Shown: positions 6,071 to 12,440, counted from the stretch's first letter. The stretch: 31,469 nt of DNA from a virus (IMGVR_UViG_3300036852_000056:1-31469); one strand, 5' to 3'. A program made the numbers and translations. Notes: a model not told the origin generated them from the sequence alone.

Positions 6071-6225
6071 GGAGTCCAACCGATCAGAGTCAGCGCGACG
6101 TTCGGCTTCTTCTTTGAGGGAGTAGCGGCGGGCCGAAGCTTTGAGGGCGGCCCAATGGTCGGCAAGATCTCAAAGACGTTTCCGTGATAGATCGTGACCG
6201 CTCCATCCTCGTAGTACGGCTTCAT
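6067..6225 (-). pseudogene. Truncated DNA methyltransferase start, 52 aa
   Basis: The first 24 residues (MKPYYEDGAVTIYHGNVFEI and LPTI) look like the conserved beginning of phage DNA adenine/cytosine-N4 methyltransferases, which read MKPYYxD...VTIYHGD...xxLP. In intact enzymes the DPPY catalytic motif and a further 150-200 residues follow. Here the sequence instead passes into an unrelated lysine- and proline-rich tail and stops after residue 52. From about 6174 a different frame takes over the coding character, which suggests an out-of-frame deletion joint. No SAM-binding FxGxG or DPPY motif exists, so it cannot be an active methylase. It is still held in the chain of overlaps. Confidence 0.6.
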
Positions 6226-6287
6226 GTCCGCCTCTCACGGTCTTGTGGCATAGCCACAGGGGTCGGAGTTCCACCGAAAGAGGTCAC
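6222..6287 (-). CDS. Micro-gene, 21 aa
   Basis: A GTG at 6287 overlaps the stop of the winged-helix gene (GTGA), and its TGA overlaps the ATG of the methyltransferase remnant. The predicted peptide is VTSFGGTPTPVAMPQDRERR plus a final T. Nothing beyond position supports it. It could simply carry ribosomes across the gap. Confidence 0.25.
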   Translation of the reverse strand: MTSFGGTPTPVAMPQDRERRT

Positions 6288-6616
6288 GCCGCCTCCTCCT
6301 CAAAGAGAGGTAACTGCTCCAGTTGGGCTTCCGCTGCCGCCATGCGCCGCGCAGCCCGCCTCATGGCCCGCGCCACGATGGCCTGGGTGATGTAGCGCCG
6401 ACGTAGGGCGTTGGCGGCGCTACGGGCTTCCTGTGCGCTCTGGGCTAGGTGTACGCCGCGGTCCCCGGACACGATGGGATGACCATCGAGCCGTGCGGCT
6501 TGGATGGCGGCCTCGACCTCGCGCCGTGAGACTCCGGCGTGCTCGGCGATGTGGCCGATGGTCCGGGCTTCGGCGGCCGACGCTCCGATGAGGGTGAGCA
6601 GGTGGGCGGGAGTCAT
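6284..6616 (-). CDS. Winged-helix/HTH protein, 110 aa
   Basis: The start at 6616 overlaps the HNH gene (ATGA). Residues 18-50 read ARTIGHIAEHAGVSRREVEAA and continue into RLDGHPIVSGDRGVHLA, a helix-turn-helix followed by a wing. This is the pattern of small phage wHTH proteins in which a short SGxxGxxL strand ends the wing. A long basic helix follows (RRRYITQAIVARAMRRAARRM). It is probably a DNA-binding replication or regulatory factor. It lies directly downstream of the ERF and HNH genes. Confidence 0.6.
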   Translation of the reverse strand: MTPAHLLTLIGASAAEARTIGHIAEHAGVSRREVEAAIQAARLDGHPIVSGDRGVHLAQSAQEARSAANALRRRYITQAIVARAMRRAARRMAAAEAQLEQLPLFEEEAA

Positions 6617-6960
6617 GCGGCCTCGACTCGCTCCAAGTAAGCGACGAGCAAGGGTCGCCACGTCTTGCCGTAGTCCGTCTTGAGACGGTGATGCCAGCGA
6701 CAAAGAACGACCATGTTGCTTCGATGGGTGGATGACTTCATGCCAATGCCACCGGATGCTCGAACGTGGTCTACGTCGAGCGGGCCTTCGCACCGGACCT
6801 CGATGTACGGTGGGCCATTGTCCGTAGCCCTCATGGCCACGCAGCCCCGGTCCCGTTCGCGGACGTACCGCTTCTCAGCGGCCTCGTCGGGCGTGTCGCG
6901 CTTCACCTTCGGTGCCTTGCGAGGTAGCGGTGCTGCGAAGGGACCGGATGGACGGGTCAT
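6613..6960 (-). CDS. HNH endonuclease, 115 aa
   Basis: The C-terminal half carries a clear HNH motif: CEGPLDVDHVRASGG (first His, residues about 59-73), then STHRSNMVVLCRWHHRLKTD with the Asn and final His. The N-terminal 40 residues are basic (PLPRKAPKVKRDTPDEAAEKR). It is small for an HNH enzyme and follows the ERF gene with a one-base TAATG overlap, so a role in recombination or DNA processing is likely. It is not positioned like the packaging-associated HNH nucleases that sit beside terminase. Confidence 0.8.
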   Translation of the reverse strand: MTRPSGPFAAPLPRKAPKVKRDTPDEAAEKRYVRERDRGCVAMRATDNGPPYIEVRCEGPLDVDHVRASGGIGMKSSTHRSNMVVLCRWHHRLKTDYGKTWRPLLVAYLERVEAA

Positions 6961-7919
6961 TATGCCCGTACCTTCGCCTTCGCTGCCTTTGCTTCGGCCC
7001 GCAGAATGGCGTCCTGTACCGTGCCGGGTTCGGGCGTTACTTCCTCGCCGTTCGTCACGGCCAGGATGTCGTCCATGAGGTCATTGGGTGCCGCCGACTG
7101 AGACGGAGGGGGAACCGCCTCAGTCGGCGTAGCCGCATCGGAACCCGACGAATCGGGGCTGCCCTCCGACATGGCGTTGTCGGCGGCGGGGCCCGAGCTA
7201 ACCCCGCCGCCCGCCGGGGCGGAAGGGACTCCGCTACCCGGCTGCTCAATGAACGCTTCCCGGATGTGGTCAATGAGCCTGTCCATGCTCACGTCACTCA
7301 TCGGTCGTTCCTTGGGAGGGATGCCGGCGTTCGCGGCCATCACCTCAACCGTGGCGTTGTTCAGATTGTGGTCGGCCATGAGGTCGGCCAGCTCATCGCG
7401 GCGATAGCGGGTGGGCTGCACCGGAGCCGGGGCCGCGGACCTTGACGGGGGTTGCGCCTCCCGCTTTGGAGCCCGTTCGCCCCGCTCCGGCTGCTCATAC
7501 GATCCGTGGTAATCGGGATCGTCTCCGGTGACGATGTGGTAGAGCATGAAGAAGGCGTATTTGCGTGCGTTGCTTTGCGCTTTGGGCAGTGCCTTGTCGC
7601 CCGTGTCGGCTCCCTGGCCGAACGTCTCGAAGCGCAGCGATTCCTTGCCATCGGTGACATGCCAACTCGTCTTGATGTTGCCGATGAACTGCTTCTCACT
7701 GAGGCTCAGGCCCATCGACAAAAGCTCGACGTGCTCAGGGATCATCACGATGCCGGCCTCGGCCATCTTCGGAGTGACGGCTTCCATGACATCGGAGTCG
7801 CGGGCGAACTTGTAAGTTGGTCCGCTGCCCTGCGACGTGATCTTGCCCTTTTTCTCGACCCGTCCGACCTCGCCCATGATCCGGGCGAGACGGAAGGCAA
7901 GTGTCTGCTCGGTGGTCAT
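6960..7919 (-). CDS. ERF-family single-strand annealing protein, 319 aa
   Basis: Residues about 1-150 match the ERF superfamily: LARIMGEVGRVEKKGK, YKFARDSDVMEAVTPKMAE, and the diagnostic stretch GADTGDKALPKAQSNARKYA followed by TGDDPD. ERF proteins bind and anneal single-stranded DNA and often circularise the phage genome. The C-terminal 160 residues are a low-complexity region rich in P, S, A and G with a short conserved patch (IPPKERPMSDVSMDRLIDHI). The start is the ATG at 7919, overlapping the HNH gene (ATGA); 24 further upstream codons would lie inside that gene. Confidence 0.85.
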   Translation of the reverse strand: MTTEQTLAFRLARIMGEVGRVEKKGKITSQGSGPTYKFARDSDVMEAVTPKMAEAGIVMIPEHVELLSMGLSLSEKQFIGNIKTSWHVTDGKESLRFETFGQGADTGDKALPKAQSNARKYAFFMLYHIVTGDDPDYHGSYEQPERGERAPKREAQPPSRSAAPAPVQPTRYRRDELADLMADHNLNNATVEVMAANAGIPPKERPMSDVSMDRLIDHIREAFIEQPGSGVPSAPAGGGVSSGPAADNAMSEGSPDSSGSDAATPTEAVPPPSQSAAPNDLMDDILAVTNGEEVTPEPGTVQDAILRAEAKAAKAKVRA

Positions 7920-8350
7920 GCTGCCTTCTTTCCAGGAGCCCGGTGCTGCCGCCAGTACTCCCGCTGATAGCGACGGGTGCAAGCGCGGCACTCACGGGTA
8001 CCCCGCTTCTTGATAACTGTGTTCTCGGGCGTGTACTCATGGCCATGGATGCAATGGGTCCTATGACTGCCGGGGCCATTTAGTCCACGCCGAACGTTCT
8101 CTAGGCGGGTCACTGGTTCCAGATGGCTTGGATTAGCGCAGGCTCGATTGCGGCAGAGATGGTCCAGTTCTAAGCCAACCGGAACGATGCCCACTAAGGT
8201 TTCGTAGGCGACCCGATGCACGACTCGGGCTCGCTTACCCACGCCAATGACGCCATATCCCCCCGGGGTTTTAGCGCCGGTCCACTGCCAACAGCCGCGT
8301 TCGGTGATGACGACACGCGCCATGAGGCGGTCCATGACTGGGCCTCTCAT
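7916..8350 (-). CDS. HNH endonuclease (HNH_3 type), 144 aa
   Basis: The order GCWQWTGAKTPGGYG, RVVHRVAYETLVG, GLELDHLCRNRACANPSHLE and PVTRLENVRRG is that of HNH_3 proteins, often free-standing homing-type nucleases. A Cys/His tail (CIHGHEYTPENT, RECRAC) is probably a zinc knuckle that aids DNA binding. The ATG at 8350 overlaps the upstream gene; a second ATG five codons later is also possible. Insertion between the 171-aa gene and the ERF gene without disturbing the overlaps suggests long residence. Confidence 0.85.
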   Translation of the reverse strand: MRGPVMDRLMARVVITERGCWQWTGAKTPGGYGVIGVGKRARVVHRVAYETLVGIVPVGLELDHLCRNRACANPSHLEPVTRLENVRRGLNGPGSHRTHCIHGHEYTPENTVIKKRGTRECRACTRRYQREYWRQHRAPGKKAA

Positions 8351-8862
8351 GCCGCAGCCTTCTTTGGGGCGCGGGCCTCGCGCACCTTGAGCGCAGCGCG
8401 CCGGCCGCCCTCAGTGCGCCAGCCACGGTCCTTGCATTCGGTATGGAGGTGTTTCGCTACGGGGTCGCCGTTATGGACGCCCTCCCCCAGCGCAGCGGTG
8501 TTGATCTCGAAGTGATCGGGGATGTGCTTGACGTACTCTGGCGACATGAGGCTGATGATCGACATGTACTCCTGCACGCCCGCGTCGCCCCAGTTGCCCT
8601 CGTCGTTGCAAGGCCACTCCACGTCGAAGGCTTCCCACGCGACCGTGATCGGCCCCAGTCCATCGGGGTACTGACGGACTACCTCTTCGACTAGCCCGTC
8701 CTTCTTGGCCTGCCTGATGACGCGATTCATGCGGAGCTGCATCTGATGGAGGATCGCCAAGAACGCGAGCCGATCCTCGAGCGGCATCTCCGGATCGAGC
8801 AGTCCGGCCATGGCGTCGTTGATGACCTTCGGCGTGGCGAGGGTGGTGAGTTGATTGGTCAC
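8347..8862 (-). CDS. Hypothetical protein, 171 aa
   Basis: A GTG at 8862 overlaps the stop of the XRE gene (GTGA). The N-terminal half is helical (MPLEDRLAFLAILHQMQLRM), and the middle is rich in acidic residues and tryptophan (DVEWPCNDEGNWGDAGVQEY). The tail is basic and alanine-rich (RRAALKVREARAPKKAAA). It precedes the recombination genes and may serve them, but I do not recognise the family. Confidence 0.6.
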   Translation of the reverse strand: MTNQLTTLATPKVINDAMAGLLDPEMPLEDRLAFLAILHQMQLRMNRVIRQAKKDGLVEEVVRQYPDGLGPITVAWEAFDVEWPCNDEGNWGDAGVQEYMSIISLMSPEYVKHIPDHFEINTAALGEGVHNGDPVAKHLHTECKDRGWRTEGGRRAALKVREARAPKKAAA

Positions 8863-9068
8863 TGCACCACCGCCTCGCCGGTCACTTCTTCGATGCGGCG
8901 CAGGGTCCACAACGAGGGGTAGTGCAGGCCGTTCTCCCAGTACGACACGGCAGCGCCGTCTGCATAGCCCACCGCGACGGCCAGCCGATTCTGTGTCCAA
9001 CCCTTGCGCTGGCGCACATCGCGGATGCGTTGGCCCAGCTCGGAGTAGAACTGGTCGATGGGGGTCAT
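8859..9068 (-). CDS. XRE-family helix-turn-helix protein, 69 aa
   Basis: Nearly the whole protein is one HTH_3 domain: LGQRIRDVRQRKGWTQNRLA, VAVGYADGAAVSYWENGLHY, then PSLWTLRRIEEVTGE. The recognition helix is around DGAAVSYWE. At 69 residues it has no dimerisation or cleavage domain, as in Cro-like or excisionase-control proteins. It is not at the divergent control region, so it may act as a delayed-early regulator. It is coupled to both neighbours by overlaps. Confidence 0.8.
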   Translation of the reverse strand: MTPIDQFYSELGQRIRDVRQRKGWTQNRLAVAVGYADGAAVSYWENGLHYPSLWTLRRIEEVTGEAVVQ

Positions 9069-9403
9069 TCGTTCGCCGCGATCTCACCGGACCGCTCGTG
9101 GTCGGTGTACTCAAAGAGCCGCGCGTGACCTCGGCAGTACCCGTCATCGATGGCGGGCAGGGAGCAGGCTCGACAGGTCAAGGCTTCGACGTAGGCGGAT
9201 GTCACCATGAAGTCGGCGATCTTGTCGAAGATGTCCAGCTGGTCGGTTCGGCTGACGGCGGGTGTTTCATGGACACTGACGCCAATCCGGGACAAGTCAC
9301 CGGAAGCACGCATCATTCGGAGCTCTCCTCCGACACCATGCCCACCGTCATGTTCAATGGGGGCGCTATCGGCTCCCTCAATCGGTCGTCGTGACTCACA
9401 CAT
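9065..9403 (-). CDS. Small zinc-finger-like protein, up to 112 aa
   Basis: The C-terminal half has CRACSLPAIDDGYCRGHARL, a C-x2-C-x9-C-x2-H group of treble-clef type. Two starts are possible. The ATG at 9403 overlaps the upstream gene by eight bases but has a poor SD. The ATG at 9316 lies eight bases after GGAGGAG, one of the best SD sequences of the region, and gives an 83-aa protein beginning MMRASGDLSRIG. The shorter form is at least as likely. Function unknown. Confidence 0.6.
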   Translation of the reverse strand: MCESRRPIEGADSAPIEHDGGHGVGGELRMMRASGDLSRIGVSVHETPAVSRTDQLDIFDKIADFMVTSAYVEALTCRACSLPAIDDGYCRGHARLFEYTDHERSGEIAANE

Positions 9404-9608
9404 GGATCACCCCCAATTCGTGGAGCGCCCACACGATCACCACAACTTCGAGGAAGGCGACCGAGAGCAGGATGTTCAGGAGCCGTACTGGCGGGATGCG
9501 AGTATCGACCGGACTCTGCGGGAGCGCCCTGATGGTTCGAGGGGTGCGATTGCGCCGTCGTCCAATGGAGTCCAGGACGACAAGCTCAGACGGGTGGCGC
9601 TTGCTCAT
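9396..9608 (-). CDS. Small single-span membrane protein, 70 aa
   Basis: The N-terminal 40 residues are basic (RRRNRTPRTIRALP) and the C-terminus is one hydrophobic helix (LLNILLSVAFLEVVVIVWAL, residues about 43-64). This arrangement predicts a cytoplasmic basic domain and one membrane span. It could be a superinfection-exclusion or holin-like factor, but nothing specific points to either. It starts at 9608 in an ATGA overlap. Confidence 0.6.
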   Translation of the reverse strand: MSKRHPSELVVLDSIGRRRNRTPRTIRALPQSPVDTRIPPVRLLNILLSVAFLEVVVIVWALHELGVIHV

Positions 9609-9982
9609 CGGAGTACCATCCCGGCGTGGCCGCCCGCTTCGACTATGCGGTGTTCAGCGATGACCGATTCGTGACGAATGCCTTGCTCACTGTCCGCGAG
9701 GCTAGAGACATGGAGCTCGACGGCTTCCGCTGCTTGCGGGTCCGCGACACTGAGGGCGAGGGGCTGCCACGGTTTCGGGCAAGGCGTTCTGTTCTGCCGC
9801 GCCGCGACAGTCGCAGGTGGGACCGCTAGTACGTCGGTCCTAGCACTAGGCGAAGTGGGTAAGTACCCACCCTGAACTAGTAGTTCTGTGATGTTATGAG
9901 ATGTAGCGGGTACGAGCGTACTAGCACGCTGCGGAATCCGCAGGGCACGGTCGCTACTTCCGCAAATCGTCGTGTCGTTCAT
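9605..9982 (-). CDS. Hypothetical protein, 125 aa; doubtful in its first half
   Basis: The ATG at 9982 has a strong SD (AAGGAAG) and overlaps the LuxR-type gene (ATGA), and the stop overlaps the next gene (ATGA); both ends fit the operon. However, the first half uses codons such as CTA, GTA, ACA and AGT far more than its neighbours and lies over a run of palindromes (9820-9943). An opposite-strand frame at 9626-9829 has good GC3 and would end just where the palindromes begin. The gene may be real with an embedded control region, or the chain may be broken here. No family recognised. Confidence 0.45.
   Translation of the reverse strand: MNDTTICGSSDRALRIPQRASTLVPATSHNITELLVQGGYLPTSPSARTDVLAVPPATVAARQNRTPCPKPWQPLALSVADPQAAEAVELHVSSLADSEQGIRHESVIAEHRIVEAGGHAGMVLR
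9820..9943. promoter_or_regulatory. Cluster of six consecutive palindromes
   Basis: In about 125 bases six different inverted repeats follow one another: GGACCG/CGGTCC (9820-9840, nine-base centre), CCTAG/CTAGG (9839-9850), GTGGGTA/TACCCAC (9855-9870), GAACTA/TAGTTC (9874-9886), GCGT/ACGC around ACTAGC (9916-9929), and CTGCGGA/TCCGCAG (9929-9943). Several have CTAG cores, otherwise rare in GC-rich DNA. The arms differ, so they are not copies of one operator. They may be protein-binding sites, a partition or origin element, or a chain of RNA stem-loops in the early transcript. Confidence 0.5.
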
Positions 9983-10215
9983 GCTGACTTCCTTCCGCGC
10001 AGACGAAGCGTCCGAACCGATGGCAACTGATCCATGAACATCCGGGCCAGGGCCAGCGTGGTCGGCGCTCCGGTTCGCAGTCGTGCCGTGCGCAGCTCGT
10101 TCTTGGCGGTCTGCTCGGCAATGCCCAGCAGAGACGCGGCGCCCTTGACGGTGCCCTCGTGCCACCAGCCAGCCACCACGTCGAGCTCTCGCTGACTCAG
10201 GTTGCCGCGGGTCAT
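9979..10215 (-). CDS. LuxR/GerE-type HTH protein, 78 aa
   Basis: The sequence LSQRELDVVAGWWHEGTVKG and ASLLGIAEQTAKNELRTARL is a LuxR-type (GerE) DNA-binding domain, with the recognition helix near EQTAKNELRTARLRTG. No receiver or ligand domain is present. The tail is basic (RTLRLRGRKSA). It is an early gene immediately upstream of the palindrome cluster at 9820-9943, which could hold its sites. It starts at 10215, overlapping a 26-aa micro-gene. Confidence 0.75.
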   Translation of the reverse strand: MTRGNLSQRELDVVAGWWHEGTVKGAASLLGIAEQTAKNELRTARLRTGAPTTLALARMFMDQLPSVRTLRLRGRKSA

Positions 10216-10292
10216 GCGGGCACGCTTTCGCGGAGACGAGCGAGGGCGGCCAATGCCTTATCGTGCTTGGCGATCCAGAAGGCGCGGGTCAT
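10212..10292 (-). CDS. Micro-gene, 26 aa
   Basis: The ATG at 10292 shares one base with the upstream stop (TGATG), and the TGA overlaps the next ATG (ATGA). The peptide begins MTRAFWIAKHDKALAALARL and looks like an amphipathic basic helix. It is the most convincing of the micro-genes, because both junctions and the GC-rich third positions fit. Function unknown. Confidence 0.45.
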   Translation of the reverse strand: MTRAFWIAKHDKALAALARLRESVPA

Positions 10293-10498
10293 CACAGGAC
10301 CAGCCCTGAGATGTGGCGCACATCATGGCGGTACATCGAACAAGAAGGGTCGAAGCCGTCTGCCTCCCGACGAACGACCGCGACCTTCTCGTTGGCCCAC
10401 GCCCAGTGCATCGGCTCGCAAATCAGGATGTCGCCCTTCTGGAGTCCGAAGTCAGGATCATCAATAAGTAGCTCGTAACGGGGTGGTCCCTGGCTCAT
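10292..10498 (-). CDS. Small hypothetical protein, 68 aa
   Basis: It begins MSQGPPRYELLIDDPDFGLQ, with KGDILICEPMHWAWANEKVA and VVRREADGF following. The pattern GDILICEPMxWAW...KVAVVRRE suggests a small beta-barrel (SH3- or KOW-like) fold, but this is a guess from strand alternation. It overlaps both neighbours. No family recognised. Confidence 0.6.
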   Translation of the reverse strand: MSQGPPRYELLIDDPDFGLQKGDILICEPMHWAWANEKVAVVRREADGFDPSCSMYRHDVRHISGLVL

Positions 10499-10683
10499 GC
10501 CGCTCCCCCATCGCCATCCGGCACCCAGGCGCCGAGTCGATAGAGGCTCTTGACCGGCAGGTTGCGCTCAGCCAGTCGCTTGGCGAACGGGCTCATCTTC
10601 TCGGTGATGGGAACCGGACAGACAGGACCGACGCGCTTCTGTCGGCGCTCGACAATCCTGGTCAAGAGTGGGGTGGTGCCCAT
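10495..10683 (-). CDS. Small basic hypothetical protein, 62 aa
   Basis: The start is set at the ATG at 10683, which has the SD AGGAGA about ten bases upstream. A longer frame begins at 10725 but would start within a hairpin and without SD. The protein is basic at the N-terminus (LLTRIVERRQKRVGP) and then reads MSPFAKRLAERNLPVKSLYR. No family recognised. Confidence 0.55.
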   Translation of the reverse strand: MGTTPLLTRIVERRQKRVGPVCPVPITEKMSPFAKRLAERNLPVKSLYRLGAWVPDGDGGAA

Positions 10684-10703
10684 GGTGTACGCTTCTCCTG
10701 TCT

Positions 10704-10744
10704 GAGCCGGTGCCTCTGCCTTCACGGGAGAGGGGCGCCGGCTC
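10704..10744 (-). other. Hairpin in early leader, after the Fis-like gene
   Basis: GAGCCGG at 10704-10710 pairs with CCGGCTC at 10738-10744, and the stem continues after a mismatch and a bulge to TCT/AGA around an 11-base loop. No T-tract follows on the transcribed strand, so it is not a standard terminator. It lies in the only real gap of the early operon and could slow polymerase or protect the message. Confidence 0.4.
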
Positions 10745-10747
10745 TGG

Positions 10748-10921
10748 CTATGCGGCCTTGACGGTTCGCTCGGTGATGACTTCGATGCCGTAGCGCTGCA
10801 TTGAGCGGTAGACCGTTGACGGCGTCACTTCGAGCGCGACCGCCGCCTTGATGAGATCGCCGTCAGTCGCTTTGAGAGCGGCGATGATCTCGTCCTTGGT
10901 GTACTTGGGCTGGCGGCTCAT
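10748..10921 (-). CDS. Fis-type HTH protein, first gene of the early operon, 57 aa
   Basis: The sequence reads MSRQPKYTKDEIIAALKATD, then GDLIKAAVALEVTPSTVYRS, MQRYGIEVI and a basic tail. The KAAxALxVTPSTVYRxMxRYGI pattern is that of the Fis/HTH_8 DNA-binding helices. The ATG at 10921 is preceded by GAGGACGA. As the first gene behind the leftward promoter and opposite the repressor gene, it holds the place of a Cro-like or early activator protein. The 57-residue size leaves room for little more than the HTH. Confidence 0.7.
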   Translation of the reverse strand: MSRQPKYTKDEIIAALKATDGDLIKAAVALEVTPSTVYRSMQRYGIEVITERTVKAA

Positions 10922-10950
10922 TCGTCCTCGATTCCCGTCATGTGCTCTGC

Positions 10951-10980
10951 ATTGTGCGCCTAACGCTATGGACCTGTCAA
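10951..10980 (-). promoter_or_regulatory. Leftward early promoter (sigma-70 type)
   Basis: On the minus strand a perfect -35 box TTGACA (10980-10975) is followed after 18 bases by CACAAT (10956-10951), four of six matches to TATAAT. Transcription would start near 10944, about 23 bases before the ATG at 10921. It is the best promoter seen in the window and would drive the whole early operon. Confidence 0.65.
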
Positions 10981-10997
10981 GCGAATAGGGCTATGCA
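10969..10997 (+). promoter_or_regulatory. Rightward promoter for the repressor gene
   Basis: TGGACC (10969-10974; four of six) and TATGCA (10992-10997; three of six) are 17 bases apart. Initiation about seven bases after the -10 box falls on the GTG start at 11004. The -35 boxes of this promoter and of the leftward promoter are directly adjacent, so one bound repressor could cover both. Confidence 0.4.
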
Positions 10998-11003
10998 GAT
11001 TGC

Positions 11004-11528
11004 GTGAAACGCGATAAGGTGGTGCGTCTAGGCACCACGAAGGACGAGGACGTGATCGGCGCAGACCGCAATGCGGTCATTCAGGCAATCCGAGCGGCAC
11101 GCACCCGAGCAAGGCTGACACAGGAAGCGGCAGCAGCTCTAACGCACCACGCCACGTCCACGATCAGCCGATGGGAAACCGGCGGGCTCCCCAACAAGTG
11201 GGACGATCTCATTGAGTACGCCCACGCTATGAACCAGCAGATCGTCCTAGAGTTCGGGCCATCGCCGGACGCAACGAAAGAACCCCCGCCCGAATGGGCA
11301 GGGGTACTGATGGCGCGAGACGAGCTGGCAGCCTACGTCGATCAAGCCAAGGATGAAGTGCTCAATGCCATCGATGCTGGGCGTAATGATCTGATCGACG
11401 CGATCGCCCAACGGGTGGCGGAACTAGCCGCGCAGAAGCTTGACCGAGAGAATGACGAAGAAGGGCACGACGGAAACCCGGATCGGCTGCCAGGGTCGCA
11501 GGAACCGCCGCCAGCCCCAGAGCCATGA
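11004..11528 (+). CDS. XRE-family repressor-like protein, 174 aa
   Basis: Residues about 24-75 form an HTH_3 domain: AIRAARTRARLTQEAAAALT, HHATSTISRWETGGLP, then a helix ending VLEFG. Residues 95-145 are a helical, probably dimerising, segment (DELAAYVDQAKDEVLNAIDA), and the tail is acidic and proline-rich. No S24 peptidase domain is present, so control would not be by RecA-linked self-cleavage. The GTG start has no SD and coincides with the predicted transcription start, suggesting a leaderless message. Its position, divergent from the early operon, makes it the probable immunity repressor. Confidence 0.65.
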   Translation: MKRDKVVRLGTTKDEDVIGADRNAVIQAIRAARTRARLTQEAAAALTHHATSTISRWETGGLPNKWDDLIEYAHAMNQQIVLEFGPSPDATKEPPPEWAGVLMARDELAAYVDQAKDEVLNAIDAGRNDLIDAIAQRVAELAAQKLDRENDEEGHDGNPDRLPGSQEPPPAPEP

Positions 11529-11654
11529 TGCGTTCGGCCAAGTGAAGGATGGCAATGTCGATGACAGCCAAGAGCAGCATCCCCTTCTACCCCAAGAGTA
11601 CGGCCCGACGTGACACCTAGTCGGTCGTTATCCACAGCCGGTCAAGGAATAGTG

Positions 11655-12440
11655 GTGACGCGAGTCGCCATCAATTGGCGCACCATCGCGTTGGTTCTCG
11701 TCGGAGTGCCGAGCATCATCGTGTCGGCGGTCCTGATCTCGCTGCTATTCCTTGATGGAGAGTCCTTCGACTGGTGGACGTTCGAGATCGCAGCCTCGCG
11801 GAGTCCCGCCACGATCTACGAATGGGGCCTCCCCTCACCCTACGCCGGCGAACCGTACAGCTACCGCTACGGGCCGCTGTTTGCGTACCTGATGACGCCC
11901 ATCACCGCGCTCGGTTTGTGGGTGTGGCGGCTGCTCCACCTCGCCGCCCTGCTGCTACTTCCCCGCCGGCTAGCCCTCATCACGCTGGTGTTCGCGCCGT
12001 TCTGGTATGACGTGCTCAACGCCAACGTGATGACCTTCGTGTTCGTGGCCGCGTGGTTCGCCATTCAGGGCAATCGCTGGGGCACGCTGGCCTTCTTCGC
12101 CCTGCTCGTGATGGTCCCCCGACCCTTAATGCTCCCTATCGCGGCGTGGATCGTCTGGCAGCGCCCTGAATGGAGACTACCGGCAGCGGGCTTCGCGGTG
12201 ATAGGACTTCTGACGCTGGCGTGGCCAGGATTCCTCCCGGCTCTCGTCAACAGCGGAGAGCTCGCTGCGATCAGCGACAAGCTGTGGGAGCCGGGACTGT
12301 GGTGGTTCGCTATCGGGCTCCCGCTGGCAGGATGGTTGACGTGGAAGGGGCGGGTCGGACTGGCCTCTCTGGCGGTGAGTCCCTACATCCTGCCCCACTA
12401 CTTCCTGATGCTGCTGCTAGAGCTTAGGAATAACCGGTGA
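11655..12440 (+). CDS. Polytopic membrane protein resembling GT-C glycosyltransferases (GT87/DUF2029-like), 261 aa
   Basis: About seven or eight hydrophobic segments span the protein, beginning TIALVLVGVPSIIVSAVLIS. Between the first two is a loop with FDWWTFEIAASRSPATIYEW and SYRYGPLFAYLM; this YxYRYxPLFAYL motif is typical of GT87-type polyprenyl-phosphate-mannose transferases, and acidic residues in the first loop fit GT-C enzymes. The protein is shorter than most family members. The GTG at 11655 has an SD (AAGGA); a GTG at 11610 in the same frame is possible. Expressed with the repressor, it may alter host surface glycans in lysogens. A plain exclusion protein is the alternative. Confidence 0.6.
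   Translation: MTRVAINWRTIALVLVGVPSIIVSAVLISLLFLDGESFDWWTFEIAASRSPATIYEWGLPSPYAGEPYSYRYGPLFAYLMTPITALGLWVWRLLHLAALLLLPRRLALITLVFAPFWYDVLNANVMTFVFVAAWFAIQGNRWGTLAFFALLVMVPRPLMLPIAAWIVWQRPEWRLPAAGFAVIGLLTLAWPGFLPALVNSGELAAISDKLWEPGLWWFAIGLPLAGWLTWKGRVGLASLAVSPYILPHYFLMLLLELRNNR

Noticed and set aside
10704-10744. Intrinsic terminator in the early operon
   Set aside because: The stem is imperfect and no T-tract follows, so it is listed only as a hairpin.
10922-11003. Phage attachment site in the control region
   Set aside because: No integrase gene is nearby and no tRNA-like or core repeat is visible; promoters explain the region.
11549-11620. Plus-strand micro-frame of 23 codons with an SD-like AAGGA
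   Set aside because: It is short, overlaps a possible longer start of the membrane gene, and nothing but the SD supports it.
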